The notes beneath the pieces are model-generated. The model saw nothing but the letters and a program-made list of their open reading frames with translations. It had not been told where the DNA came from and did not search any database. A program made the position numbers and the translations under genes. Shown here piece after piece: positions 55,397 to 62,989 of a DNA stretch of 64,000 bases (position 1 is the first letter of the stretch; each line of letters opens with the position of its first letter). The stretch is from MADRE3 sp963718195 (GTDB lineage Bacteria > Desulfobacterota > Desulfobulbia > Desulfobulbales > Desulfocapsaceae). Location: contig CAVQYQ010000002.1 of NCBI GenBank assembly GCA_963718195.1, forward strand, positions 28,309-92,308. The letters run 5' to 3'.

Positions 55397-57193
55397 ATGA
55401 AGCTACTGTATAGTGATGCTCTGCTTGTTCTACTGAGACGGCAAGGTGTCTTATCTGAAAAACAATGTAAATTTGTCAACCTGGAAAAGGGCAAGCAGCG
55501 TCAGAAATTACTCAAACAGCACGGCGGTGATGACCCTCTTGATAAAAATTTCCCTGACCTGATTGATATCATTGTCTCTTTTAATCTCAAGCAAAAGGGC
55601 GGTGACCAGCCGGTCGATGAAGAAATGATCATGCGGGCTGTTGGCAAAGAGACCAAGCTGCCCTTCAAGAAACTCGATCCGCTCGAGTTGGATATGGATA
55701 TCGTCACCAAGACGATTCCCAAAAACTTTGCTATCCGGCAACTATTATTGCCATTTAACGTTGATGAAGGAGTGCTCGAAGTTGCAGTTTATCATCCGGA
55801 CAGTCAGCCGGTCCTGTCAGACATCGAGCAGGCAAATCAGGTCAAGACCAGGGCATATGTCGCCACAAAAGCGGATATCAAACGGATTCTTGGAGAGTTT
55901 TTCGGTTTCCAAAGTTCCATCAGTGCCGCAGAAGACCAGATAGGGTCCCTTTCAGGCGGTGCTTCCGTTGATATCGGTAACCTTGAGCGCTATGTAAAAA
56001 TTACCACTAAAGGGATAACGTCCTCTGATCAGCATATCAAAAATGCTGTAAATCATATTTTTCACTACGCGCTTGACCAGCGGGCAAGTGATATTCATAT
56101 AGAGCCGAAACGGGATATCTGCATGATCAGGTTCCGTATCGACGGTTCGCTGCATACAATATATAAATTGCCAAAAGCCGTTCATTCGGCAATAGTTTCC
56201 CGGATCAAGTTCTTGTCTCGCCTTGATATTGCAGAAAAAAGGCGGCCCCAGGACGGCAGGATCAAGGTTGGTGTTTCTGGGGATAAAGACATTGAAATCC
56301 GGGTTTCGACAGTACCGGTATCTTTTGGGGAAAAAGCTGTTCTCAGGCTGCTTGACCCGGATGTTATTTTCCAGTCGGTCCATCATCTCGGGTTTTCAAA
56401 ACGAGACTACAGTATCTTTGATTCGTTCATGCATGCTCCCCATGGTATTGTTCTGGTGACGGGCCCGACAGGCAGCGGAAAATCGACTACCCTTTATTCA
56501 GCCCTGAAAGAAATTTCCTCTCCTGAAATGAACCTGGTAACAGTGGAAGACCCAGTAGAGATGGTATATGAGGATTTCAACCAAATCGCTGTGCAGCCCC
56601 TTATTAATGTCACCTTTTCTACCATTCTGAGAAACATCCTCCGCCAGGATCCCGATGTGATAATGATCGGCGAGATTCGCGACCTTGACACAGCAGCCCA
56701 TGCTGTTCAGGCAGCGATGACCGGCCATCTTGTTTTTTCAACACTTCATACAAATGATGCGGTTTCCTCTATTGTACGACTCATGGATCTGGGGTTGCAG
56801 CCATTTCTGATCGGTTCCACACTGCTCGGAGCAATGGCTCAGCGTCTGGTAAAAAAGATATGTGAACATTGCGCAGAATCATTTGAAATAGAGGCAGAAA
56901 AGCTCTACAAGATGGGCTTCCCGGTAAACGGAAATGAGCCTGTTACCCTGAAGAGAGGAACTGGGTGCAGGGAATGTCGCGGTACCGGTTACAAGGGGCG
57001 TTGCGGAATATTTGAGACTTTCCCTCTCTCCCAGCAACTGAAGCTGATGATTGCTGAAGGGAAAACTGGAGAAGAGATGCGGCAGGTTGCAATCAGGGAA
57101 GGAATGACTACCTTACGCGAGGATGCCTGGAATAAGATCCAGGCCGGTATTACAACATACGAGGAAGCCTTGCGGGTGACTTCGGAGTATTAG
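55397..57193 (+). CDS. GspE/PilB-type secretion or pilus assembly ATPase
   Basis: A 598-residue hexameric ATPase. The N-terminal MshEN-like domain (about residues 60-160) is followed by the T2SE core: Walker A GPTGSGKSTTLYS, Asp box, Walker B DPDVIMIGEIRD and the His box (GHLVFSTLHTN). The C-terminal zinc-binding cysteines CEHCAE ... CRECRGTGYKGRCG identify a GspE or PilB extension ATPase rather than a PilT retraction ATPase. No pilin or secretin gene is nearby, so type IV pilus or type II secretion is undecided. Confidence 0.92.
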   Translation: MKLLYSDALLVLLRRQGVLSEKQCKFVNLEKGKQRQKLLKQHGGDDPLDKNFPDLIDIIVSFNLKQKGGDQPVDEEMIMRAVGKETKLPFKKLDPLELDMDIVTKTIPKNFAIRQLLLPFNVDEGVLEVAVYHPDSQPVLSDIEQANQVKTRAYVATKADIKRILGEFFGFQSSISAAEDQIGSLSGGASVDIGNLERYVKITTKGITSSDQHIKNAVNHIFHYALDQRASDIHIEPKRDICMIRFRIDGSLHTIYKLPKAVHSAIVSRIKFLSRLDIAEKRRPQDGRIKVGVSGDKDIEIRVSTVPVSFGEKAVLRLLDPDVIFQSVHHLGFSKRDYSIFDSFMHAPHGIVLVTGPTGSGKSTTLYSALKEISSPEMNLVTVEDPVEMVYEDFNQIAVQPLINVTFSTILRNILRQDPDVIMIGEIRDLDTAAHAVQAAMTGHLVFSTLHTNDAVSSIVRLMDLGLQPFLIGSTLLGAMAQRLVKKICEHCAESFEIEAEKLYKMGFPVNGNEPVTLKRGTGCRECRGTGYKGRCGIFETFPLSQQLKLMIAEGKTGEEMRQVAIREGMTTLREDAWNKIQAGITTYEEALRVTSEY

Positions 57194-57210
57194 AGGAAGA
57201 GCTATAAACC

Positions 57211-57675
57211 ATGGGTGGAAGAATTGTCTGCCAGAATAAAAAGGCCTATCACGATTATCATATCGAGCAGAAGATTGAGGCTGGCATGGTTCTCAACGGA
57301 CCGGAGGTCAAGTCGCTCCGGGCAGGAAAGGCCAACTTAAAGGACGGTTACGTCAAGATTGATGACCGTGGAGAGGCAATTCTGCACAGTGTGCATATAT
57401 CGTCTTATAGCTTTGCGACCCACAACCCAAACGAGCCGGTCCGGATGCGCAAGCTCCTGCTGCATAAACGTGAAATAAAAAAACTAATTGGAAAGCTGCA
57501 GGAGAAAGGCCTTGCCCTGATACCGCTGAAGATATACTTTAATAATAGTGGCAAGGCGAAGGTAGAGTTGGGTCTTGCCCGAGGCAAGAGGCAATACGAT
57601 AAAAGGGCGGCACTGAAAAAAAAGCAGTCCGACCGAGACGTTCAGCGCGAAATGAGGCGCAATCAAGAACATTGA
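57211..57675 (+). CDS. smpB: SsrA-binding protein
   Basis: SmpB carries tmRNA to stalled ribosomes. The 154-residue protein has NKKAYHDYHIEQKIEAGMVL, GPEVKSLRAGKANLKDGY and the basic C-terminal tail (KRQYDKRAALKKKQ) that enters the mRNA channel. Its stop lies 13 bases before ssrA, so protein and RNA partner are adjacent. Confidence 0.97.
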   Translation: MGGRIVCQNKKAYHDYHIEQKIEAGMVLNGPEVKSLRAGKANLKDGYVKIDDRGEAILHSVHISSYSFATHNPNEPVRMRKLLLHKREIKKLIGKLQEKGLALIPLKIYFNNSGKAKVELGLARGKRQYDKRAALKKKQSDRDVQREMRRNQEH

Positions 57676-57688
57676 TCTTTTACAATAT

Positions 57689-58049
57689 GGGGGCGAAACG
57701 GCTTCGACGGGGATGTGTAAGCTTATTGTTGCATGCCGAGCTTCTGTCTGCTCGTTAAACTGATAGAACTAAAATTATAATCGCCGACGATTATAACTAC
57801 GCAGTAGCAGCTTAGTCTGCTCTGCCGTTCCCCCGGTCTTCGCCCGTAAGACCGGATCGGAGCGCCGACTCAGCGGGCTGGCCTGATGATGGTGTCTATA
57901 CGTCAGATGGTGAGATTTTCATAGAATAGCACCAGGTCCGCTCTGTTCCCGCGGCAAACCTGTTGCGAAACTTCAAGCCGGGAACTAAGCATGTAGATAC
58001 GAAAGGGGAGCATTTGCGGACGCGGGTTCGACTCCCGCCGCCTCCACCA
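57689..58049 (+). ncRNA. ssrA: Transfer-messenger RNA
   Basis: One-piece tmRNA of 361 bases. The 5' GGGGGCG pairs with CGCCTCC before ACCA to make the acceptor stem, and the 3' T arm is GCGGGTTCGACTCCCGC. The tag frame at 57783-57815 encodes ADDYNYAVAA and stops at TAG, so the full tag is (A)ADDYNYAVAA. Its last 23 bases form the left attachment repeat of islet 2; insertion there rebuilt the full 3' end, so the gene remains functional. Confidence 0.97.
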
Positions 58050-58051
58050 TT
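58027..58051 (+). repeat. Left attachment repeat of islet 2 (tmRNA 3' end)
   Basis: These 25 bases, from the T loop of tmRNA to two bases past CCA, recur exactly at 61025-61049. The 3' end of ssrA is a well-known integration site for islands. Confidence 0.9.
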
Positions 58052-58272
58052 GTAATTCCACTAATATCGGATAGATATGACAACTTATTGTTGAATAACC
58101 CAGTCCCCCCCACTTATGGGTGAAGTATTTCTGACGTTCCCGGAAAATTAGGGACACCGGTAAGCTGATTACGTTGCAATCATAGCTGAAGCTAAAGGCA
58201 GAGGCCATGATGAATCACCACGGTTGTCCTGCCCATTAATTTTTGGTAACCAAGTCTTGATAACGGTCCCCT

Positions 58273-58590
58273 TTAAATCTTGAAAATAGCCAAAGCAGCA
58301 TCATTGAGTCTATCTTTGTGCTGCTCTATTTCATTTTCCTTCCAGGCAGTTTTCCCTCCAATTTCCTGAGTTAATATAACCGATGAAGCTTGATAGATAG
58401 GCTTCTTAGTCAGAAAATTCTCGTTACCCGCCAAAGTGTTCTGCGCAGGATCCATAATAGTCAGATTACCCAACGTATTCTTAAGCGGTTCCAAATGGGA
58501 ATCAATGTCAGCGCCGGCAGCATTGCGAGGGTAAACGTGCTCTATGGATGTACCAGGAAAGTCGAAAATTCTGGACTTCTCAGTGCGACT
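58273..58590 (-). pseudogene. DUF1524 (GmrSD-like) HNH endonuclease fragment
   Basis: The last 105 or so residues of a DUF1524-type nuclease. The conserved SIEHVYPRNA and LGNLTIMDPAQNTLAGN contain the HNH-like His and Asn residues, and the tail is complete to its stop at 58273. The N-terminal DUF262 part, several hundred residues long in GmrSD-type enzymes, is missing. Upstream bases on this strand do not continue the family, so the fragment joins unrelated DNA near 58590. It is likely a relic of an earlier restriction system in the islet. Confidence 0.75.
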
Positions 58591-58594
58591 GGAA

Positions 58595-58920
58595 CACGCT
58601 GATATTAGCTGGTGGATTACCAATCGTGACGAAGGTGGTTTTGATAATAGTAAATCACGTGAGTTATTGAAAATTATACATGCTTTAGCAAAACATGGTG
58701 CCCGTTGGGACCTTGCAGATAATCATACAATTAACTCTGCAAGGCGGTCATTGTGAAAATGGACCCTGATTATACCGTTGAATTTGTGTGGATTATGTCA
58801 AAATATCAAGCCTGCAGTCTCGAATCTTTAAAACAACTTCTGAAAACGCCTGCAATCAGGAGGCATGTGAAGAGACAGCTAGAGAGAATTGATGAATTGA
58901 TTAGTGATATTTCTAATTAA
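58595..58920 (+). pseudogene. C-terminal fragment of an unknown protein
   Basis: Two abutting frames appear to be one broken gene end. Frame one gives GFDNSKSRELLKIIHALAKH and ARRSL up to 58755; frame two, from ATG 58759, gives MDPDYTVEFVWIMSKYQACS and runs to the stop at 58920. A one-base loss near 58754 would join them as ARRSLLKMDPDYTVEF. I do not recognise the family. The 5' end is cut at the junction with the DUF1524 fragment. Confidence 0.5.
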
Positions 58921-59027
58921 TCAAGTCTGATGTAGTTCTTTAGGGTCCTGTTCCCGCTATCAGATTTTAGAAAGATACAGTGTGCCTTTCTCAGGTTTTC
59001 TCGACACACCACTTGACATTATGAGTC

Positions 59028-59149
59028 CGGAACCACTAAAAATATTAGTGGTTGTGCCAGTTATTGTCAAGTAGGTTGTTTTTTAGTTAACTTGATAATA
59101 TAGATCGGAGCCACTAAAAAAAATGGTTGTTACAGTTAAAATCGTCAAG
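59028..59149 (+). promoter_or_regulatory. Two operator-like repeats upstream of abiEi
   Basis: Direct repeats of 44 bases at 59028-59071 and 59106-59149 both begin CGGA(A/G)CCACTAAAAA and end GTCAAG. The first contains the inverted repeat AACCACTAA/TTAGTGGTT (59031-59053); in the second it is partly degenerate. A TTGACA at 59013 suits a -35 box whose -10 region would overlap the first repeat. Paired inverted repeats in the promoter are how characterised AbiEi antitoxins repress their own operon. Confidence 0.7.
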
Positions 59150-59154
59150 AGCCT

Positions 59155-59955
59155 ATGAAAGTAAAAAGATTTTTTGACCAGCATCCTGTGTTTACCATCT
59201 CAGAATTTACCGAATATCTTGGTGGTGAAGAAAAACGCAGTAAGAGTACGAGGGATAACCTGCTCGCATACCATGTGAAAAATGAAAATCTTGTGCGGGT
59301 AAAAAAGGGTCTTTATGCTGTTGTACCATCTGGTGTGACTGCAGCCGATTATCCTGCAGATCCATATCTATTGGCTTCGAGAATGGCACAGGACGCTGTT
59401 CTTGCCTACCATACAGCTCTCGATTTCTACTCAAAAAGCTACTCGGTCTTCAACAAATTTCTGTATTTGACAAAGCGTTCTGTAAAAGATGTTTCATTCC
59501 GAAATTACCAATTTACGCCTGTACGACCTCCTAAGTCTTTACTTGATAAACGAAGATCAAACTTCGGAGTAATAAAATCGGAGAGAAATGGGATGGAAAT
59601 AAAAGTAACCAGCCTTGAACGGACACTTGTTGACCTATTCGATAAACCGGATCTTGGTGGAGGTTGGGAGGAAATCTGGCGATCATTAGAATCAGTGGAG
59701 TTCTACAATATTAATGAAGTTGTTGAGTATGCGTTATTATTAGGTAAAGCGTCTACTATCGCAGAAGTGGGCTATTTTCTGGAAAGAAATGAAGAAAGGT
59801 TTTTCGTGAATAAAAATGACTTACAAACATTAAAAAACGAAATACCCAAACAGCCTCACTATATGGATAAAAAGCTTAAGGGCAGTCTAGTAAAGCAATG
59901 GAACCTGATCGTGCCTGATAAAATACATCGGAAAGCCTGGAGTGAAGTTCTATGA
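59155..59955 (+). CDS. abiEi: AbiEi antitoxin
   Basis: The 266-residue antitoxin and repressor of a type IV toxin-antitoxin system. Its N-terminal winged helix (FFDQHPVFTISEFTEYL, then VRVKKGLYAVVPSG) is followed by the AbiEi antitoxin domain, including LLASRMAQDAVLAYHTALDF and VTSLERTLVDLFDKPDLGGG. It starts at ATG 59155 just after the second operator-like repeat and overlaps abiEii by four bases. In characterised systems the protein binds inverted repeats in its promoter, which fits the repeats seen here. Confidence 0.93.
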   Translation: MKVKRFFDQHPVFTISEFTEYLGGEEKRSKSTRDNLLAYHVKNENLVRVKKGLYAVVPSGVTAADYPADPYLLASRMAQDAVLAYHTALDFYSKSYSVFNKFLYLTKRSVKDVSFRNYQFTPVRPPKSLLDKRRSNFGVIKSERNGMEIKVTSLERTLVDLFDKPDLGGGWEEIWRSLESVEFYNINEVVEYALLLGKASTIAEVGYFLERNEERFFVNKNDLQTLKNEIPKQPHYMDKKLKGSLVKQWNLIVPDKIHRKAWSEVL

Positions 59956-60929
59956 GATTTTCAGGAGAATTGCTGAACAGAGAGGCGGGAGTGACAGGTT
60001 TCAGGCCTGAGATTTTGGAAAAAGTATTTCAACTACTTCATTTATTGAAATCATTACTTAGCCACCCTTACTTGCGTGAGCGCATTGTATTGAAAGGCGG
60101 TACTGCTTTAAACTTGTTTTACTTTGATTTTCCCAGGCTCTCAGTTGATATAGATTTGAATTATATAGGTGCTGTGGACCGGGCAGTAATGATGCAGGAG
60201 CGTCCAGAAGTTGAGCGTGCAGTACAGGCGGTTTGCAGCCGGGAAGGTTTTACAATTCGCCGTCAGCCATCGGATCATGCAGGTGGCAAGTGGTCGCTCA
60301 GGTACGAAAGTGGTTTAGGAGCGGGAGGCAATCTTGAGGTTGATCTGAATTTCATGTTCAGAGAACCATTGTTTTCATTTGATGTACTTGATTCTAAGCA
60401 GGTTGGTTCCTTTCAGATACAGGCAGTTCCAGTTATTGATATTCATGAACTGGCTGCAGGGAAACTTGCAGCTCTTTTTAGCAGACAGGCCAGCAGGGAC
60501 CTCTATGATGCACACCTGATACTAAGACAGTGGGATTTTAATAATGGGATGTTGCGTTTGGCTTTTGTCGTATACGGGGCTATGAACAGGAAGGATTGGC
60601 GAACCGTATCCTTATCAGACGTTACCTATGATTGGCAGGAACTTGAAAATCAGCTGGTACCAGTTCTCAGTGAGTCGTTAGTTGAAAATATAAATTTACA
60701 GGAATGGACTGAAACACTAGTTGAAGAGTGCCGTCAATCATTAAGCAATATTTTGCTGCCTCTCAACGATAATGAAATTCAGTTCCTCACGATGCTCAAT
60801 GATTCTGGAGAGATCAGGCCTGATTTACTGACTGGTGATGAAGAACTGCAGGCGAAGATTTCAGTTCATCCTTTGTTAAAGTGGAAGGCTCAGAATGTCA
60901 GACAACACAGGGGCAGAATGGCGGAGTAA
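59952..60929 (+). CDS. abiEii: AbiEii nucleotidyltransferase toxin
   Basis: A 325-residue AbiEii toxin. The catalytic site is VLKGGTALNLFYF at residues 46-58 and SVDIDLNYIG with Asp66 and Asp68. ELAAGKLAALFSRQASRDLYD is the conserved region near residue 165-185. AbiEii toxins inhibit growth by nucleotidyl transfer and can abort phage infection; the target here is not known. Intact, and different in sequence from the toxin in islet 1. Confidence 0.94.
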   Translation: MRFSGELLNREAGVTGFRPEILEKVFQLLHLLKSLLSHPYLRERIVLKGGTALNLFYFDFPRLSVDIDLNYIGAVDRAVMMQERPEVERAVQAVCSREGFTIRRQPSDHAGGKWSLRYESGLGAGGNLEVDLNFMFREPLFSFDVLDSKQVGSFQIQAVPVIDIHELAAGKLAALFSRQASRDLYDAHLILRQWDFNNGMLRLAFVVYGAMNRKDWRTVSLSDVTYDWQELENQLVPVLSESLVENINLQEWTETLVEECRQSLSNILLPLNDNEIQFLTMLNDSGEIRPDLLTGDEELQAKISVHPLLKWKAQNVRQHRGRMAE

Positions 60930-60943
60930 ACTTGGGGAAATTT

Positions 60944-60964
60944 AGTCGGTAAACAGTCGGTAAA
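60944..60964 (+). repeat. Paired AGTCGGTAAA direct repeats (possible integrase arm sites)
   Basis: AGTCGGTAAA occurs at 60944 and at 60955, 11 bases apart, about 70 bases inside the right repeat of islet 2. The spacing is identical to that of the AGTAGGCT pair in islet 1. Confidence 0.55.
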
Positions 60965-61024
60965 GGATTTTTGTATACGTGTAACATGTTGTAAGTATAT
61001 GACAAATTGGCCCTGGTGAACGGT

Positions 61025-61049
61025 TTCGACTCCCGCCGCCTCCACCATT
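61025..61049 (+). repeat. Right attachment repeat of islet 2
   Basis: Exact 25-base copy of the tmRNA 3' end at 58027-58051. Upstream and downstream flanks differ, so the shared core is short compared with islet 1. Confidence 0.9.
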
Positions 61050-61102
61050 ACAAAACTCGGTTGTAGTAAATTCAATTACTTATCAAGATTTTTTGTCAAA
61101 AG

Positions 61103-61122
61103 GTTCGACACAAATGTCGAAC
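61103..61122. other. Short hairpin
   Basis: GTTCGACA-CAAA-TGTCGAAC, an 8-bp perfect stem between the right repeat of islet 2 and the terminator. No T-run follows directly. Confidence 0.5.
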
Positions 61123-61131
61123 TAGTACATC

Positions 61132-61178
61132 AAGTGGTCCATTGGTGGAACATACACCATTAATGACCACTTTTTTTT
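61132..61178 (+). terminator. Strong intrinsic terminator, possibly the original ssrA terminator
   Basis: AAGTGGTC/GACCACTT closes a longer imperfect stem (inner ATTGGTG/CACCATT) and is followed by T residues to 61178. No gene ends immediately before it except, across the islet, ssrA. It would also stop transcripts from the AbiE operon. Confidence 0.75.
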
Positions 61179-61416
61179 GTTTGATAGAAAGATCCTCTAG
61201 TCTTGAAATTTTTTGACCTTATTTTGACTGATGATCACTGGTAATCGGAATGACAAGATTTACACTGATGCACATTTGTTGGGAAAAGATCAGCGACGAT
61301 AGTTAATTTTTAGTGGAGCAAATTCACAGTAGTCAAAGTATTATTTCTCTCGCAACTTCAGAGTCTCACAATGATACCTGCATTAGGATATAACCAAATA
61401 GATCGGGAGGGATCAA
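61179..61416. other. Intergenic region before the permease gene
   Basis: No gene. The GGGAGG at 61405 is the ribosome-binding site that selects the TTG at 61417. I see no other signal. Confidence 0.4.
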
Positions 61417-62184
61417 TTGCTTGCCGAGTTAAGCTTCGCTACAATCAGCATGAGTGGGATGATACTTTTCATCGCCGCTATCATAAGGGGATTCAGTGGT
61501 TTTGGATTGGCTCTTGTCTCAGTTCCACTGCTTTCCATGATCATGTCGCCAATGTCGTTTGTACCGCTGATTTTTGGTATGCAGATAATTGCCGTTTTTC
61601 TTGGGTTAAAACAGACGTTACAGGATGTTCAATGGAACCAGATAGTTCCACTGGTGCCGGGGGGCTTCCTCGGCACATGGGGTGGGCTTTTTTTGCTTTA
61701 TCGGATCAATCCTGAGGTCGTCGGCGTCACTATTGCGATAGCAGTGGTTCTTGTGGCTGCTTCTTTGCTTAAAGGATTGCGATTTAGCCGACATTTCTCA
61801 AAATCTGAAACTGCCATTATCGGTATGCTGGCAGGAATCTTAAACGGGGTGGCAAGCCTTCCAGGACCACCCGTGATACTAGCTCAACTTGTAATGCCCA
61901 ATACAAATAAAATGGTACGTTCAAATCTGATCATATTTTTTACCATTCTCTCATTACTCGGTATTGCTTCAATTATTGCAGGTGGCAAACTGAATGAGAC
62001 ACACGTATATCTTATGGCAACCTCCGCTCCCTTTCTCATCCTCGGGACATGGCTCGGTGAACGACTGTTTCGTAATCCTGTAATGTTCCCTTACTATAGA
62101 CGAATAAGCACCTACCTATTATTGACGATAGGTATTATGAAGTTTATTGAGGTGGCGCTTAAAATCTTCAGTCCTGGAAGCTGA
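61417..62184 (+). CDS. TauE/SafE-family sulfite/organosulfonate permease-like protein
   Basis: A 255-residue membrane protein with about eight hydrophobic segments. The family pattern is visible as GFSGFGLALVSVPLLS in the first helix pair and GILNGVASLPGPPVIL at the start of the second half. Such proteins move sulfite, sulfoacetate or other anions across the membrane; the substrate is not certain. It starts at TTG, chosen because GGGAGG lies six bases upstream and no ATG precedes the first membrane segment. It stands alone 0.8 kb before the TAXI gene. Confidence 0.88.
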   Translation: MLAELSFATISMSGMILFIAAIIRGFSGFGLALVSVPLLSMIMSPMSFVPLIFGMQIIAVFLGLKQTLQDVQWNQIVPLVPGGFLGTWGGLFLLYRINPEVVGVTIAIAVVLVAASLLKGLRFSRHFSKSETAIIGMLAGILNGVASLPGPPVILAQLVMPNTNKMVRSNLIIFFTILSLLGIASIIAGGKLNETHVYLMATSAPFLILGTWLGERLFRNPVMFPYYRRISTYLLLTIGIMKFIEVALKIFSPGS

Positions 62185-62989
62185 TTCTCATGATGACCTA
62201 ATGCAATGGGTTCGCTATTCCTGGCCAGCGGTCTAAATTAGAAATGAGGTATGAATAATTGGGCTTGATCTCGTAATATGATATCTCCTGAGAAATCCCT
62301 ACTTGATCGCAATGTCATTCAAAAAGTGACTTGAAACCCTCAGATTATGCATGATGAATTTTCGGTCACAATTTCAAATTGAATCAGAAAGCTTATTAGG
62401 GATTGTTTGCAGAGGCCTCATCAACGCTCTTTTCTGTGTTGCGAATCTGCCACTTGTCCCGATTTCCAATCCTCTTCAGTTATCTCTGCCGATAATCATT
62501 TGATACAGGATCTAAAACAGGAACGACTGGTAAGCCGAATTATGGGTCCGTGATTCTTGTTCAAGATGAATAGTAGGCTCAGGATTTATTTTGTTTATCC
62601 GGTAATAATCACAATATCTATTTTATTTCAATATGTTACTGGAAATTAGTCTCCTTTGGCATTGAATTTGCTTAAAAGCCAATATAGAAATCGGGGAGCA
62701 AATGAAAGAAATAATCTCTTGATGGAAAAGATCCGTTATCCCAGCTGAAATCTTTCAAATTGCAGGAGGTATATCTGGCTATCGATTTTCTAAGCACTAT
62801 GTGAGTTCATGAAATATAACTTGCCCCAAAATACCGTTAGGTTATTATTAGTACTGTTAGGTGTTAGGTTGTTGTTAATACCGCTATGTTATTATTAAAT
62901 ATTTCTAAGAGTAAAATTGCTCAAAATAGTCGGTAGAGGAGGTAGTAGTAAGGCGCTTTTTTGTCATTAATAAAAACGTGGAGGAAGAC
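62185..62989. other. Long AT-rich intergenic region
   Basis: About 800 bases without a supportable gene. It contains a stretch at 62526-62551 that resembles the 3' end of RNase P RNA (12 identical bases, GTAAGCCGAATT), and three imperfect tandem repeats at 62831-62897. GGAGG near 62980 is the ribosome-binding site of the next gene. The region may carry the promoter of the transporter operon. Confidence 0.45.
62831..62897 (+). repeat. Imperfect tandem repeats
   Basis: ATACCGTTAGGTTATTATTA (62831-62850) and ATACCGCTATGTTATTATTA (62878-62897) differ at two positions; a more divergent 27-base unit with GTTAGG and TTGTTGTTA lies between them. They end about 90 bases upstream of the TAXI gene start. 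Confidence 0.65.

Larger units (their letters stand above)
58027..61049 (+). mobile_element. Islet 2: integrase-less AbiE islet at ssrA
   Basis: A 3.0-kb segment bounded by copies of the tmRNA 3' end, 2,998 bases from repeat start to repeat start. It holds a DUF1524 endonuclease fragment (minus), a C-terminal fragment of an unknown protein, two operator-like repeats and an intact AbiEi/AbiEii operon; no integrase is visible. Short direct repeats spaced 11 bases lie near the right end. A strong terminator follows the right repeat and may be the original ssrA terminator, displaced by the insertion. Confidence 0.8.

Noticed and set aside
57903..58208. 101-codon minus-strand reading frame with WWRRRESNPRP
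   Set aside because: It is the antisense of the tmRNA 3' end; this peptide string is a well-known spurious translation of tRNA-like 3' ends.
62831..62897. Possible CRISPR array
   Set aside because: Only two near-identical 20-base units with a related 27-base unit between them, no cas gene, and AT-rich repeats; not a CRISPR.
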